In this document: in pieces, positions 15,949-26,604 of the stretch
Layout of the letters: each line of letters starts with the position of its first letter
How positions within the stretch are numbered: position 1 is the stretch's first letter
Assembly: GCF_002994635.1 (NCBI RefSeq)
Contig: NZ_PVNL01000101.1
Span: 62,001-126,000, forward strand
Source: Enhygromyxa salina
GTDB lineage: Bacteria; Myxococcota_A; Polyangia; Nannocystales; Nannocystaceae
DNA length: 64,000 nt
Reading direction: 5' to 3'
Program-made: the position numbers and the translations under genes
Notes under the pieces: model-generated
The model's database searches: none
The model's input: only the letters and a program-made list of their open reading frames with translations
What the model was told of the DNA's origin: nothing

Positions 15949-17318
15949 CCGAGATTCGCAAGGTCCTCATCGCCAACCGCGGGGAGATCGCCCTGCGTGT
16001 CATTCGGGCCTGCCGCGAGGTCGGCATCAAGACCGTCGCCGTGCACTCCACGGTCGACGAGATGGCCCTGCACACTCGCTTCGCTGACGAAGCGGTGTGT
16101 ATCGGCCCCGGTCCGGCGTCCAAGAGCTACCTCAACATCCACAACCTGATCGCCGCTGCGGAGATCTCGGGCGCCGACGCCGTGCACCCGGGCTACGGGT
16201 TCTTGTCCGAGCGGGCCGAGTTCGCCGACGCCGTCCAAAAGTGCGGCATGACCTTCATCGGGCCCGATCCCGATCACATGCGCCTGATGGGCGACAAGGT
16301 CCAGGCCCGCGAGACCATGCAAAAGGCCGGCGTTCCGGTGCTCCCGGGCACCGGCGTGCTCGAGTCTGGCGAGCAGGCCCGGGCGGCCGCCGAGTCGATC
16401 GGCCTGCCGGTCATCCTCAAGGCTTCAGCCGGCGGCGGCGGCCGGGGCATGAAGATCGTGTGGGACATCGACAAGATCGCCTCCACGCTGGAGACCGCGC
16501 AGGCCGAGGCCCAAGCGGCGTTCGGCTGCGGCGACATGTACCTCGAGCGCTACGTTCAGAGCCCGCGCCACATCGAGATCCAGATCGTCGCGGACAAGCA
16601 CGGCGGCGTGATCGACCTGTTCGAGCGCGAGTGCTCGGTCCAGCGCCGTCACCAGAAGGTCATTGAAGAGGCCCCGGCGGCCAATTTTCCCGAGGCCGTG
16701 CGGGCCAAGATGCGCGAGGCCGCGATCGCCGCTGCCCGCGCGATCTCCTACCACTCGCTGGGTACGGTCGAGTTCCTGCTCGACGGGGATCACTTCTACT
16801 TCATGGAGATGAACACCCGGGTCCAGGTCGAGCACTGCGTGACCGAGATGGTCACCGGCGTCGACCTCGTGCAAGAGCAGATCCGGCTCGCGGCCGGCGA
16901 ACCGCTCGGTCACCTGCAGCGCGAGTTCAGGCCCCGCGGTCACTCGATCGAGTGTCGGCTCAACGCCGAGGATCCAGTGAATTTCGCGCCACACCCGGGT
17001 ACCATCACCGCGCTGCACCTTCCGGGCGGAACCGGCGTGCGCGTCGACACCCACGTGTACCAAGGCTACACCGTCTCCCCGTACTACGACTCGATGCTCG
17101 GAAAATTGATCGTTCACGCGCCGACCCGAGAGCAAGCGATCGCCCGGATGCGACGCGCGCTCGGTGAGTGCGTGATCGAGGGGATCTCGACCAACATCGC
17201 CCTCCACCGCTGGATCCTCAAGCAGCCGCCCTTCGTCACGGGCGTCTACGACACCCACTTTCTCGAGCGCGACCTCGACTCCGACGGAGTCCGGGCCGAG
17301 CTCAACTCTCACGCCTGA
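15945..17318 (+). CDS. accC: Acetyl-CoA carboxylase biotin carboxylase subunit
   Basis: 457 residues from a GTG start that overlaps the accB stop by 4 bp. It has [20 protein letters not shown] at the N-terminus, the ATP-grasp glycine loop [10 protein letters not shown], the [11 protein letters not shown]-like [19 protein letters not shown], and the metal and catalytic segment [20 protein letters not shown]. Length and order match AccC. It carboxylates the biotin of AccB using ATP and bicarbonate. The TPR gene starts 18 bp downstream and may be in the same operon. Confidence 0.97.
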   Translation: MTEIRKVLIANRGEIALRVIRACREVGIKTVAVHSTVDEMALHTRFADEAVCIGPGPASKSYLNIHNLIAAAEISGADAVHPGYGFLSERAEFADAVQKCGMTFIGPDPDHMRLMGDKVQARETMQKAGVPVLPGTGVLESGEQARAAAESIGLPVILKASAGGGGRGMKIVWDIDKIASTLETAQAEAQAAFGCGDMYLERYVQSPRHIEIQIVADKHGGVIDLFERECSVQRRHQKVIEEAPAANFPEAVRAKMREAAIAAARAISYHSLGTVEFLLDGDHFYFMEMNTRVQVEHCVTEMVTGVDLVQEQIRLAAGEPLGHLQREFRPRGHSIECRLNAEDPVNFAPHPGTITALHLPGGTGVRVDTHVYQGYTVSPYYDSMLGKLIVHAPTREQAIARMRRALGECVIEGISTNIALHRWILKQPPFVTGVYDTHFLERDLDSDGVRAELNSHA

Positions 17319-17336
17319 TCCACGAGGTGCTAGGCG

Positions 17337-20195
17337 GTGTCGTTTCGGCGAGACAAGGCTCTTCAGGCAGCTCAGCAGCACGCTGCCCGTGGTGACTTGT
17401 CCGCCGCGGTCGGCGAGTACCAGAGCGTCGTCGAGCATCAGCCCAACGACGCACCGACCTGGGTGCTGCTCGCCGACACCCTGCACCGGGCGGGCGACGT
17501 CGACGCGGCCGTCGACCGCTACGTGCACGCGGCCAACTTGTTGTTCGAGACCGGCGAGCTACCCAACGCGCTGCAGATCTACCGGCAGGCGCTCAACCTC
17601 GCGCCCGAGCGCTACGACATCCACATGCGCACGGCCCAGGCGTTCGAGCAGCTGCGCCGCTACCCGGAGGCCGTGGCGCTGTACGAGAAGGTCGCGGGCG
17701 TGTACCTGCGCAGCGGCAACACCCGCGAGGCGCTGCAGCTCTACGAGCGCGTCGCCGATCTCATGCCCCGCGAGATCGCCAAGCGCCTGCGCCTCGCCGA
17801 GCTGTTCTCGCGCGAGCGCCGGGTCGACGACGCGGTCCGGCACTTCTCGGCCGGCGCCGACTTCCTGCGCCAGGCCGGGCGCGCCGAGGAATACGTCCGG
17901 GTCGCCGAGCGCCTGCTCTATCACCGCCCGCTCGACGAGGTCACCCGCGAGCTCGTGCGCGTGTACCTCGAGCTCGATCAGCCCCGCCGCGCGCTGATGA
18001 AGCTCAACGAGCTGCTGCAGCGCCAGAACAACGACCCCGAGGGGCTCGAGCTGCTCGCCGACACCTTCGTGCGCATGGGCAAGGCCGACAAGGCCTGCTC
18101 GGTCGTGCTCGAGCTGGTCAAGCATCAGCGCCAAGCTGGGCCCGAAGGGATCCGCACCAGCGTCCGCGTGCTCCGCAAGGCGCTCGCCTGGGTTCCGAAC
18201 AACAAGAAGCTCGAGAAGGCGCTCGCGGAGCTCGGCGACGTGCCCACGCCGACGCCGCCACCGACGCCCCCACCGACGCCGCCACCGACGCCCCCCTCGT
18301 CGCGTCGAGATCCCGACGCGCTGGCGATCCCAGCCGACGACGACGATGACGACGACGAATTCGAGGAGTTCGACGAGATCGAGGAATTCGACGAGATCGA
18401 GGACTTCGAAGAGCTCGAGGACGACGACGACGACGCGGCGGCAGCTCCGGTGGCCCCGCCAGCTCCAGCCCATCGTCCGCCGCCACCACCGGAGGCCGAC
18501 GACACCGCGACCGTCCGGCCGCGGCGTCACACCCTGACTGAAGAGGTCATCTCCGAGGGCGCCCAGGCCGGCAGCGAAGACGCCGAGATCGACACCGACA
18601 AGCAGCTCGAAGAGATCCGCGTACTCATGAAGTACCACCTGTTCGAGCACGCCCTTGGGCACGCCGAGCAGATCCTCGCGGCCTCGCCCAAGCACGCCCA
18701 GGGCCTGGAGCTCGCGGCCGAGATCCTCGCCGCGCTCGGCCGCAACGACGACGCCGCCGACGCCCGCGCCCGGCTCGCGGCCCAGCTGATCGCCCGCGAC
18801 CCGTCCGGCGCCGCGCGTCACGTCGAGCTCGCGCTGGCGCTGATCCCCAACCACCCGCTCGCCACCGAGCTCGGTGAGCGGCTGTCGGAGATGTCCGGCG
18901 TCGACGTCGGCGTCGCCAGTGACGACGACCCGCTGCCCCGCGACGACGACCCGCTCGGCTCCCTCGATCTCGACGACGACATGCTCGGCCCGATCGAGGC
19001 CAGCGACTCGCTGATCGGCGACGTCGAAGATCTCGATCACGGCATCACCACGAAGTTCGGCCGCGACGCGCTCGGGGCAGCCGGCGCCGAGCTCGACGAT
19101 CCGCTCGACGACTCCGAAGACAGCGGCATCGACATCCGGTCCGCCGACCCCGGGCTCCACGGCCAGCTCAACCAGCTCGTCGACGACAGCTCGGACTTCG
19201 CGATCTCGCTCGATCAGCGGGCCGAGCACGAGTCACAGGCCGAGATCCGCTACGAAGATCGGTTCGGTCTCGGCAGTGACGACGACGACGCCGAGCCGAA
19301 CCTCGGCGACACCGACGATCACCTCAACCCATCTCCCCCCGAGCCCGCGCCGATCATCGGCCGCATCGAGCCCGACGAGGACGCTGGCGATCGGGACGAC
19401 GACAACCCGTTCGGGGACGACGACGACGAGCCAGAGCCGGAGCCGGAGCCAGACTCCGAGCCCCATGCGATCGGGGTCCCCGACGACGATGACGAGCCAG
19501 AGCCGGAGCCAGACTCCGAGCCCGAGGACTGGCTCGACCTCAGCGCCGAGCTCGAGGAGCTCGAATTCTATCTCGCTCAGGATCTCGAAGAAGACGCGCT
19601 CGCGGCCTACAACGACCTCCTCGAGCTGTTCCCCGGCCACCCCGAGCTCGCCAAGATCGCCCACCGGTTCCCAGACGCCGCGGGCGCGGGCGTCGACGCC
19701 GTCGAGGTCGCCGCCGCCGCTCCGTTGCTCGACCTCGAAGACGAGGACGAGGACGAAGACGACTTCCTCGCCGGCATCTTCGACGACGCCGCCCCGACCC
19801 AACGCAAGCAGCGCGAGGTCGCGATCCAGACCCACGAGGTCACCGACGCCGACGCCAGCGACCACTTCGATCTCGGCACCGCCTATCGTGAGATGGGCCT
19901 GCACGACAAGTCGTTCGCCGAGTACGAGCTCGCGGCGCGAGACCCTCGCTGGCAGGCCAAGGCCCTGGTCATGATGGGCAACCTGCGGCTGCAAGGCGGC
20001 GATCTCGAGGCCTCCGTCGAGCTGTTCGCCCAGGCCGTCGAGGCCGCCCGCACCAAAGACGAGCGCTGCGAGGCCAACTACGAGCTGGCCATGGTCAGCC
20101 TCGCGATCGGTGAGTTCGAGCAAGCCAAGGCCGCGCTCGAGCGCGTCGAGCCTGGCTACCGCGACCGCGACAATCGGCTCGAAGAGCTGGAATAG
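17337..20195 (+). CDS. Large TPR protein with acidic low-complexity middle
   Basis: 952 residues from a GTG start. Residues 1-300 are about eight TPR-like helical pairs (for example GDLSAAVGEYQSVVEHQPND, GELPNALQIYRQALNLAPER, GNTREALQLYERVADLMPRE). A Thr-Pro repeat (PTPPPTPPPTPP) and a very acidic stretch (DDDDDDDEFEEFDEIEEF) follow near 305-365. A second TPR block lies at about 420-520, then an Asp/Glu-rich disordered part to about 740 with DDEPEPEPEPDSEP repeats, and a final TPR block at about 830-950. No signal peptide, so probably a cytoplasmic scaffold. Partner unknown; position suggests co-transcription with accBC. Confidence 0.88.
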   Translation: MSFRRDKALQAAQQHAARGDLSAAVGEYQSVVEHQPNDAPTWVLLADTLHRAGDVDAAVDRYVHAANLLFETGELPNALQIYRQALNLAPERYDIHMRTAQAFEQLRRYPEAVALYEKVAGVYLRSGNTREALQLYERVADLMPREIAKRLRLAELFSRERRVDDAVRHFSAGADFLRQAGRAEEYVRVAERLLYHRPLDEVTRELVRVYLELDQPRRALMKLNELLQRQNNDPEGLELLADTFVRMGKADKACSVVLELVKHQRQAGPEGIRTSVRVLRKALAWVPNNKKLEKALAELGDVPTPTPPPTPPPTPPPTPPSSRRDPDALAIPADDDDDDDEFEEFDEIEEFDEIEDFEELEDDDDDAAAAPVAPPAPAHRPPPPPEADDTATVRPRRHTLTEEVISEGAQAGSEDAEIDTDKQLEEIRVLMKYHLFEHALGHAEQILAASPKHAQGLELAAEILAALGRNDDAADARARLAAQLIARDPSGAARHVELALALIPNHPLATELGERLSEMSGVDVGVASDDDPLPRDDDPLGSLDLDDDMLGPIEASDSLIGDVEDLDHGITTKFGRDALGAAGAELDDPLDDSEDSGIDIRSADPGLHGQLNQLVDDSSDFAISLDQRAEHESQAEIRYEDRFGLGSDDDDAEPNLGDTDDHLNPSPPEPAPIIGRIEPDEDAGDRDDDNPFGDDDDEPEPEPEPDSEPHAIGVPDDDDEPEPEPDSEPEDWLDLSAELEELEFYLAQDLEEDALAAYNDLLELFPGHPELAKIAHRFPDAAGAGVDAVEVAAAAPLLDLEDEDEDEDDFLAGIFDDAAPTQRKQREVAIQTHEVTDADASDHFDLGTAYREMGLHDKSFAEYELAARDPRWQAKALVMMGNLRLQGGDLEASVELFAQAVEAARTKDERCEANYELAMVSLAIGEFEQAKAALERVEPGYRDRDNRLEELE

Positions 20196-20241
20196 ACCCC
20201 CACAGTCGCTTCGCACTAGACCCCCACAGACGCTTTCGCAC
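20193..20241 (+). repeat. Two tandem ~25-bp units that include the TPR-gene stop codon
   Basis: TAGACCCCCACAG(T/A)CGCTT(T)CGCAC occurs twice in tandem (20193-20216 and 20217-20241; one substitution, one 1-base insertion). The first unit begins with the TAG stop of the TPR gene, so both units carry TAG at the same place. Confidence 0.75.
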
Positions 20242-20301
20242 TTCGCAGGTCACTCGCTTCGCTCGCTCCCGATGGTTAATTTGTGCGCGGTGGCATCATT
20301 G

Positions 20302-20318
20302 GCCCCCTGGAAGGGGGC
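20302..20318 (+). terminator. Probable terminator hairpin
   Basis: A perfect 6-bp stem GCCCCC/GGGGGC with a TGGAA loop is followed by TCTTGTCT. It lies about 107 bp after the TPR gene and is the best candidate for ending the aroQ-accBC-TPR transcript. Confidence 0.5.
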
Positions 20319-20383
20319 TCTTGTCTGGGCACCTACGGCTACTGGGGCGGCGCTCCATTCGTTTTTTGCTTCGCGGCGGGGTT

Positions 20384-20418
20384 CGCTTCGCTCGCTCGCT
20401 CGCTCGCTTGCTCGCTCG
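20384..20418 (+). repeat. CGCT tetranucleotide tract
   Basis: An imperfect run of CGCT/CGCTT units ends 18 bp before the start codon of the PLP enzyme, placing it in its 5' leader. Similar short CGCTTCGCTCGCTC occurs near 20255. The tract could slip, but effect is unknown. Confidence 0.6.
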
Positions 20419-20436
20419 GGCTGCTTCGGGTTCATC

Positions 20437-21624
20437 ATGAAAAAGATTGGTCCGTCCACGCTCTCGGTTCACGGTGGTGAGCCCCACGTTCGCCCCAGCC
20501 GATCGGTCACCGAGCCGCTCGTGCTGGCGAGCACCTACCCGTTCGAGCACACGGCCGAGCTGCACGCCTTCATGCAGGGGGAGATTGAGCGGGCCGAGGA
20601 GTACGGCCGCTACGGCAACCCCACGGTCGCGGCGGTCGAGTCCCGGCTGGCCGCGCTCGAAGCCGGCGGCGCCGCGGGGTTTGGCGCGGTGCTGATGGCC
20701 TCGGGCATGGCCGCGATCACCTCGACGCTGCTGGCCATGCTCCGCGCTGGGCAGCACGTGATCTTCACCGCCGACGTGTACCGCAAGACCCGGGTGTTTG
20801 CGCGGACCTACCTCGACAAGTTCGGGGTCGCGGTCGACATCGTCGAGCCAACGCTGGCCGCGATCGAGGCCGCGGTTCGCAGCGAGACCAAGATCATCTT
20901 CACCGAGGCCCCGACCAACCCCTACCTGCGGGTCGTCGATCTCGAGGGCATCGTCGCGCTGGCCAAGCCGCGCCGGATCAAGACGATCGTCGACGCGACC
21001 TTCGCCACGCCGATCAACATGCGCCCGTGTGACCTGGGCGTGGACCTGGTGATCCACTCGACGACCAAGTACCTGGGCGGCCACAACGATCTGCTGGGCG
21101 GCGCGGTGGTCGGGCGCAGCGGGCTGATTCAGGCGATCCGTGAGCAAGTCGGCACGCTCGGGCCCGTGTGTGACCCCCACAACGCGTTCTTGCTCGGGCG
21201 CGGGCTCAAGACCCTGGCGCTGCGGATCGAGCGGCACAACCACAGCGCGCTGGCGCTCGCGCGCACGCTCGACGAGCACCCCAAGGTCGCCCAGGTCTGG
21301 TACCCGCTGCTGCCCTCGCATCAGGACCACGCCCTGGCCACCCGCTACTTGTCCGGCGGCGGCGGCGTGGTCAGCTTCGAGGTCCGCGGCGGGCTCGAGG
21401 CCGGCACCAGGCTGGTCGACGCCGTGCAAATTCCCAAGATCGCGCCCAGCCTCGGCGGCGTCGAGAGCTTGATCGAGCAGCCGGCGCTGATGAGCTTCTA
21501 CGACCAGGGCCCCGAAGGCCGGGCCGCCCTCGGCATCCGCGAGGGCCTGATCCGCCTGAGCGTCGGGATCGAGGACCTCGAAGATCTCCGCGCCGACCTG
21601 CTCGCCGCCCTCGACCAGATGTGA
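20437..21624 (+). CDS. PLP-dependent trans-sulfuration enzyme (cystathionine gamma-synthase / methionine gamma-lyase family)
   Basis: 395 residues starting MKKIGPSTLSVHGGEP. Family marks are YGRYGNPTVAAVESRLAALE, the PLP-phosphate region MASGMAAITSTLLAML, TEAPTNPYLRVVD, VDATFATP and the Schiff-base Lys in HSTTKYLGGHNDLLGG (near 211). The C-terminus keeps SLGGVESLIEQPALMS and IRLSVGIEDLEDLRADL. These enzymes build or cleave thioethers in Cys/Met metabolism; which reaction is used cannot be fixed from sequence alone. It stands alone between the repeat-rich 20196-20436 region and tig. Confidence 0.92.
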   Translation: MKKIGPSTLSVHGGEPHVRPSRSVTEPLVLASTYPFEHTAELHAFMQGEIERAEEYGRYGNPTVAAVESRLAALEAGGAAGFGAVLMASGMAAITSTLLAMLRAGQHVIFTADVYRKTRVFARTYLDKFGVAVDIVEPTLAAIEAAVRSETKIIFTEAPTNPYLRVVDLEGIVALAKPRRIKTIVDATFATPINMRPCDLGVDLVIHSTTKYLGGHNDLLGGAVVGRSGLIQAIREQVGTLGPVCDPHNAFLLGRGLKTLALRIERHNHSALALARTLDEHPKVAQVWYPLLPSHQDHALATRYLSGGGGVVSFEVRGGLEAGTRLVDAVQIPKIAPSLGGVESLIEQPALMSFYDQGPEGRAALGIREGLIRLSVGIEDLEDLRADLLAALDQM

Positions 21625-21739
21625 GTTTCCCAAGTCCCAGGCCCAGAGCTCCGCGCCGCGCGATCCAGCGCTGCCCACGCTCGCCGAAAATGAGTTGATA
21701 GCCCCCTCCTAGAGGGTCACACCTGCATCGGGCGCAGAT

Positions 21740-21779
21740 CGGCTCGGGACCGAGCGTGTGCGGCGAGCGACCCAAGCCG
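21740..21779. repeat. 9-bp dyad upstream of tig
   Basis: CGGCTCGGG (21740-21748) and CCCAAGCCG (21771-21779) pair with one G-U step, and CTCGG-GA-CCGAG lies inside. It ends about 40 bp before the candidate -10 of tig; a regulatory role is only a possibility. Confidence 0.35.
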
Positions 21780-21820
21780 AACCGGTCGTGCATCGCAGAG
21801 TGCAGGATCCCGGTGGGGGT

Positions 21821-21826
21821 ATGATA
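21821..21826 (+). promoter_or_regulatory. Candidate -10 element for tig
   Basis: TATGAT, one mismatch from TATAAT, stands in an otherwise GC-rich leader 20 bp before the tig ATG. I do not see a good -35 partner at 16-18 bp, so this is weak. Confidence 0.35.
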
Positions 21827-21845
21827 TAGCGCCCGTTCTTCCGCC

Positions 21846-23213
21846 ATGGACAGCCAGATCGAGCAGATTACCCCTGTCGAGTGCCGCGTTCGGGTCACGG
21901 TTCCGTGGACGACGGTCGGCCCTCGACTCGACACCAAGCTTCGCACTCTCGGACAGAGGGCTCGGGTCCCGGGCTTTCGACCTGGCAAGGTGCCCGCGCG
22001 CGTGCTCGAGAAGATGTTTGGCAAGAGCGCCCGGCAAGAGCTCGCCAACGAGCTGTTCCAGGAGACCTTCCAGACGGCCATGACCTCGCACGAGGCCAAC
22101 CCGATCACGCAGCCGATGCTCGAGTCGAGCACGCTCGAGAAGGACACGGACTTCGTCTACGCGGCCCGCTTCGAGGTCGCCCCGAAGATCGAGCCGAAGG
22201 ACTACAAGGGCGTCGCGGTCCGCCGTCGCCCGGCCGCCGCCGACGAGGCCAAGGTCGAGGCCGAGCTGGCCAAGAAGCAAGAAGAGTTCACGGAGATCCG
22301 CCCGATCGAGCGCGAGGGCGACGACGCCCGCACGATGACGCGCGACGGCGACGTGTGGACCCTCGACGTCGACGGCAAGATCGGTGACGAGCCGATCAGC
22401 CGCAAAGACCTCGAGATCACGCTGGGCAAGCCCGAGACCGAGTTCGTCCCCGGGCTCGGCGCCGAGATCGCCAAGTTCGAGCTCTCGGTCGTCGGCCAGT
22501 CGCGCGAGGTGGTGTTCGTGCCGCCCGCAGACCGGGTCAAGCCGCAGTTCCGCGACCAGGCGGTCAAGCTCACGCTCGCGTTGCGTGATGTCCGCGAGAC
22601 TGTGATCCCCGAGCTCGATGACGAGTTCGCCCGCGACACTGGCGAGGCCGAGACCCTCGACGAGCTCAAAGAGCAGATCCGCGCCAAGGTCAGCGAAGAG
22701 GACGCCGACGTCGCCGAGCGTGAGGCCCGCCAGCGCCTGGTCGAGGCCCTGCTCGAGCGAAACGAGTTCGACCCTGCCCCGTCCATGGTCACGCGTGAGG
22801 TCCAGGCGCAGGTCGACATGTTCAAGCGCCAGCTCGCCCAGCAGGGCCTGACGCTCAAGCAGATCGGCAGCAGCGAGGCCCAGATGGCCGCGAACATGCG
22901 CCCGCAGGCCACCTTCAACGTCAAGGCCTTCCTCCTGCTCGAGGCGATCCGCAAGGCCGAGAGCATCGAGGTCCCCGAAGAGGAGATCGAGGAAGAGGTC
23001 AAGCAGATGGCCGAGGCGCAGGGGCAAAACCCCGCCCGGCTGCGTGCCACGATGGAGAAGAACAACCAGCTGCTACTTCTGCGCGCGCAGATGCGAGAAG
23101 AGCGGGTCCTCGACTTCCTCATGGGTGCCTCGGAAGTCACTGAGGCGCCCGATCCCGTCGAGCCGAGCGACGCCGACGCGGGCGAAGCCGAGCCATCCAC
23201 TGAATCGGCTTGA
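21846..23213 (+). CDS. tig: Trigger factor, ribosome-associated chaperone and prolyl isomerase
   Basis: 455 residues. The N-terminal ribosome-binding domain carries the signature RVPGFRPGKVPARVLEKMFG (near 37-57). The middle FKBP-type domain (about 150-240) includes EFVPGLGAEIAKFELSVVGQ but is diverged. The C-terminal helical arms run to about 430, with an acidic tail (EPSDADAGEAEPSTES). Trigger factor meets nascent chains at the exit tunnel. tig-clpP-clpX is a widespread order; the gap of 407 bp to clpP suggests that clpPX also has its own promoter. Confidence 0.95.
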   Translation: MDSQIEQITPVECRVRVTVPWTTVGPRLDTKLRTLGQRARVPGFRPGKVPARVLEKMFGKSARQELANELFQETFQTAMTSHEANPITQPMLESSTLEKDTDFVYAARFEVAPKIEPKDYKGVAVRRRPAAADEAKVEAELAKKQEEFTEIRPIEREGDDARTMTRDGDVWTLDVDGKIGDEPISRKDLEITLGKPETEFVPGLGAEIAKFELSVVGQSREVVFVPPADRVKPQFRDQAVKLTLALRDVRETVIPELDDEFARDTGEAETLDELKEQIRAKVSEEDADVAEREARQRLVEALLERNEFDPAPSMVTREVQAQVDMFKRQLAQQGLTLKQIGSSEAQMAANMRPQATFNVKAFLLLEAIRKAESIEVPEEEIEEEVKQMAEAQGQNPARLRATMEKNNQLLLLRAQMREERVLDFLMGASEVTEAPDPVEPSDADAGEAEPSTESA

Positions 23214-23620
23214 ACCGGCCCGCCAATCTGTCCAGCAGGCCTGGCCATCGGACCAGCTCCGAGGCCAGCCGCCATGACCGCTGGCAACCAACGCCCCGAT
23301 CCGCCCCGCGCCTGCAACGGCCCTCCCCATTTTGGTAGGATCGACTTCGCTTGCCAGGCGCGAGCGTGGCACCCATCATCGTGTGCCCGCTGCACGACCG
23401 TCCAACGTCGTCGTCCACCGCTTCACGACGCCAGACGTCGCAACGCTGCTGCGACACGTCAGCTACGCGCCCGCTGCATGCAAAATGCACGCACCGGTTC
23501 TCTTGTCTCCGGGCATGCCACACCTTGCCCCACGCCCGGCGACTCGTTCGCGATTTTCCTCAGCCTTGCAACCCAGCGCTCTCGCGTTCAACATACGAGA
23601 GACTGTAACGGAGCCTACGA
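23214..23620. other. Intergenic region between tig and clpP
   Basis: 407 bp. A GC-rich hairpin (about 23238-23246 with 23263-23270, GGC(C)TGGCC/GGCCAGCC) lies after tig but lacks a T tract. TTGCAA at 23566-23571 could be a -35, without a clear -10. Short open frames here show no protein-like features. Nothing else is seen. Confidence 0.45.
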
Positions 23621-24265
23621 ATGTCCGTCTTCGGTGACTACACTCCGCATACCATGAGCATCCCCTTCGTCGTGGAGCAGACCCACCGCGGTGAGCGCTC
23701 GTGGGACATCTACAGCCGCCTTCTCAAGGATCGGATCATCTTCCTTGGCGACCCGATCAACGACCGCGTCGCCAGCTTGGTGATCGCGCAGCTGTTGTTC
23801 CTCGAGTCGGAAGATCCCGACAAGGACATCCGCCTCTACATCAACTCGCCAGGCGGCGTCGTCACGGCCGGCCTCGGCATCTACGACACCATGCAGTATG
23901 TGCGCTGCCAGGTCGCAACCTATTGCCTCGGCCAGGCCGCCTCGATGGGCGCGTTCTTGCTCGCAGGTGGCGCCAAGGGCAAGCGCTTCGCGCTGCCGAA
24001 CGCGCGGATCATGATCCACCAGCCGCACGGCGGGGCCTCGGGTCAGGCCACCGATATCGAGATTCAAGCTCGCGAAATTCTCCGACTGCGTGAGATGCTC
24101 AACGCGATCATGGCGAAGCACACCGGGCGCACGGTCGACGAGATCCTCTCCGACACCGACCGCGACAACTTCATGAGCGCAGACGAGGCCAAGAAGTATG
24201 GCCTCGTAGACGAGGTCCTCCGGCGCGTCGACGACGCCCCGGGCACGGACCAAGAACAGGGATAA
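23621..24265 (+). CDS. clpP: ATP-dependent Clp protease proteolytic subunit
   Basis: 214 residues, normal ClpP length. Catalytic Ser lies in [11 protein letters not shown] (about 108), His in [10 protein letters not shown] (about 133) and Asp near DRDNFMS (about 182). The hydrophobic strand [21 protein letters not shown] is typical. A start at an internal ATG ([10 protein letters not shown], 23654) would also give a mature-like N-terminus, as ClpP is processed. GGAG precedes the chosen ATG. clpX begins 2 bp after the stop. Confidence 0.97.
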   Translation: MSVFGDYTPHTMSIPFVVEQTHRGERSWDIYSRLLKDRIIFLGDPINDRVASLVIAQLLFLESEDPDKDIRLYINSPGGVVTAGLGIYDTMQYVRCQVATYCLGQAASMGAFLLAGGAKGKRFALPNARIMIHQPHGGASGQATDIEIQAREILRLREMLNAIMAKHTGRTVDEILSDTDRDNFMSADEAKKYGLVDEVLRRVDDAPGTDQEQG

Positions 24266-24267
24266 GT

Positions 24268-25518
<1,251 letters not shown>

Positions 25519-25558
25519 GCTAGACACCAGTTGGCCATCTGGCCACGCGAACGAGATA

Positions 25559-25586
25559 GGCCTGCGCTAGCGCGGGCCTTCTCTTT
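25559..25586 (+). terminator. Terminator after clpX
   Basis: The stem GGCCTGCGC/GCGCGGGCC (one G-T pair) around TA is followed by TTCTCTTT. It lies 40 bp after the clpX stop. Confidence 0.65.
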
Positions 25587-25610
25587 GGTTGTCGGTTGTC
25601 GGTCGATTTC

Positions 25611-25637
25611 GAGGCTGTTTTCAGCTCGGGCCAGGCT
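25611..25637 (+). repeat. 27-bp repeat, forward copy 1
   Basis: Begins GAGGCTGTTTTCAGCTCGGG and is the exact reverse complement of 26605-26631; a 25-bp copy with one mismatch is at 25691-25715. Its end overlaps a perfect hairpin at 25628-25645. Confidence 0.9.
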
Positions 25638-25645
25638 TCTGGCCC
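25628..25645 (+). terminator. Perfect 7-bp hairpin with GCTT loop
   Basis: GGGCCAG-GCTT-CTGGCCC, partly within the 27-bp repeat. No T tract follows, so it may be a second terminator-like stem for clpX or part of the repeat element. Confidence 0.4.
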
Positions 25646-25690
25646 GCCTGCGGACGCCACTGGCTATTGGACCGCTCGTTGGCAGCGAAC

Positions 25691-25715
25691 GGCTGTTTTC
25701 AGCTCGGGCGAGGCT
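25691..25715 (+). repeat. 27-bp repeat family, forward copy 2 (25 bp, one mismatch)
   Basis: GGCTGTTTTCAGCTCGGGCG followed by AGGCT; it differs from copy 1 at one base. It lies about 108 bp before the ATG at 25824. Confidence 0.85.
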
Positions 25716-25823
25716 CCGGGGTTGTTCCCGTGAGCAGCCATCGTGTGCAGGGCGTCACCTTTGTACGCCCAAAATAGAAGCCTCCAGCAGGCGACTCCGT
25801 TGAACCCGCCACGAGGTCGCACG

Positions 25824-26597
25824 ATGGTTCAACGCACGGCAATGCTCGCTCCCGCTCTGGTCTGTTCACTGCTTGCTCCTGGGTTGGTCGCCGCCGCGCC
25901 GCCTGCCGATGTCGCGGCCGAGCCAGCTCCCGCCCCTGCCCCGATCGAAGTGACTGCCTTTGCGGCGCCGGCCGATGCGAGCCCCGCCGAAGCTCCGGTT
26001 GCCGCCGACGTCACCACCGTCGCGCCCCCCGTCGAGCCGGCACCCGAGACCCTGGAGTTTCTCGAAGACGACATCGCCGAGCCCGACTATTACGAAGAGC
26101 CGTACGAGACCTACGACCCCGGCCCCGACAAGCGCACGACCCTCGAGCTGCAGTCGGGCTACTTCGGGCTCGGCATCGCCCCCGGCATGACCCTGCACCA
26201 TCGTGGATTTCACCCGAACACCCGCTTCGAGCTCGAGTTCGGCGGGACCCTCGAGCACGAGTTTCGGGACCTCGCGCTGTCGTTCGGCGTCGCCACCCAG
26301 ATCACCCCCTACTACGAGCGCAAGACGCCCAGCTATGGCGCCGACGTGACCTCCACCGTCGTGCTCGGCCCCGTGTACCTGCGCACCGGTCTGGGCGCCG
26401 TGGGTGGGATCCCGCGCGACCACAGCCTGCTCAACACGGCAGCCGCGATCGGCGGCGTGGTCGGGGCCGGCCTGACCTTCCATCGCGCACCCCAGGTCCG
26501 CGTCGGAGTCGACTACGACTTCCGGCTCACGACCCGGCTCGAGCCGATCCACACAGTCTTCATCGCCCTACGCCTCGCCTGCTGCCGCAGCGAGTAG
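25824..26597 (+). CDS. Envelope protein with Pro/Ala-rich linker and beta-rich C-terminus
   Basis: 257 residues. A signal peptide (MVQRTAMLAPALVCSLLAPGLVAAA) precedes a Pro/Ala-rich segment to about 85 and an acidic Tyr-rich stretch (EEPYETYDPGPDK). The last 150 residues look like amphipathic beta strands (KRTTLELQSGYFGLGIAPG, RFELEFGGTLEHEF, YLRTGLGAVGGIP, VGVDYDFRLTTRLEPIH), suggesting a small outer-membrane barrel. It ends in ALRLACCRSE with a Cys pair. GAGG 6 nt before the ATG supports the start. It is bracketed by inverted copies of a 27-bp repeat (25611 and 26605) and faces a convergent protease gene 32 bp away. No family recognised. Confidence 0.8.
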   Translation: MVQRTAMLAPALVCSLLAPGLVAAAPPADVAAEPAPAPAPIEVTAFAAPADASPAEAPVAADVTTVAPPVEPAPETLEFLEDDIAEPDYYEEPYETYDPGPDKRTTLELQSGYFGLGIAPGMTLHHRGFHPNTRFELEFGGTLEHEFRDLALSFGVATQITPYYERKTPSYGADVTSTVVLGPVYLRTGLGAVGGIPRDHSLLNTAAAIGGVVGAGLTFHRAPQVRVGVDYDFRLTTRLEPIHTVFIALRLACCRSE

Positions 26598-26604
26598 GAG
26601 CTCC

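Noticed and set aside
23274-23657. Plus-strand frames between tig and clpP
   Set aside because: No ribosome-binding site, no motif, and one overlaps the clpP start in another frame.
25524-25823. Short plus-strand frames between clpX and the envelope gene
   Set aside because: They run through terminator and repeat sequences and carry no protein-like features.
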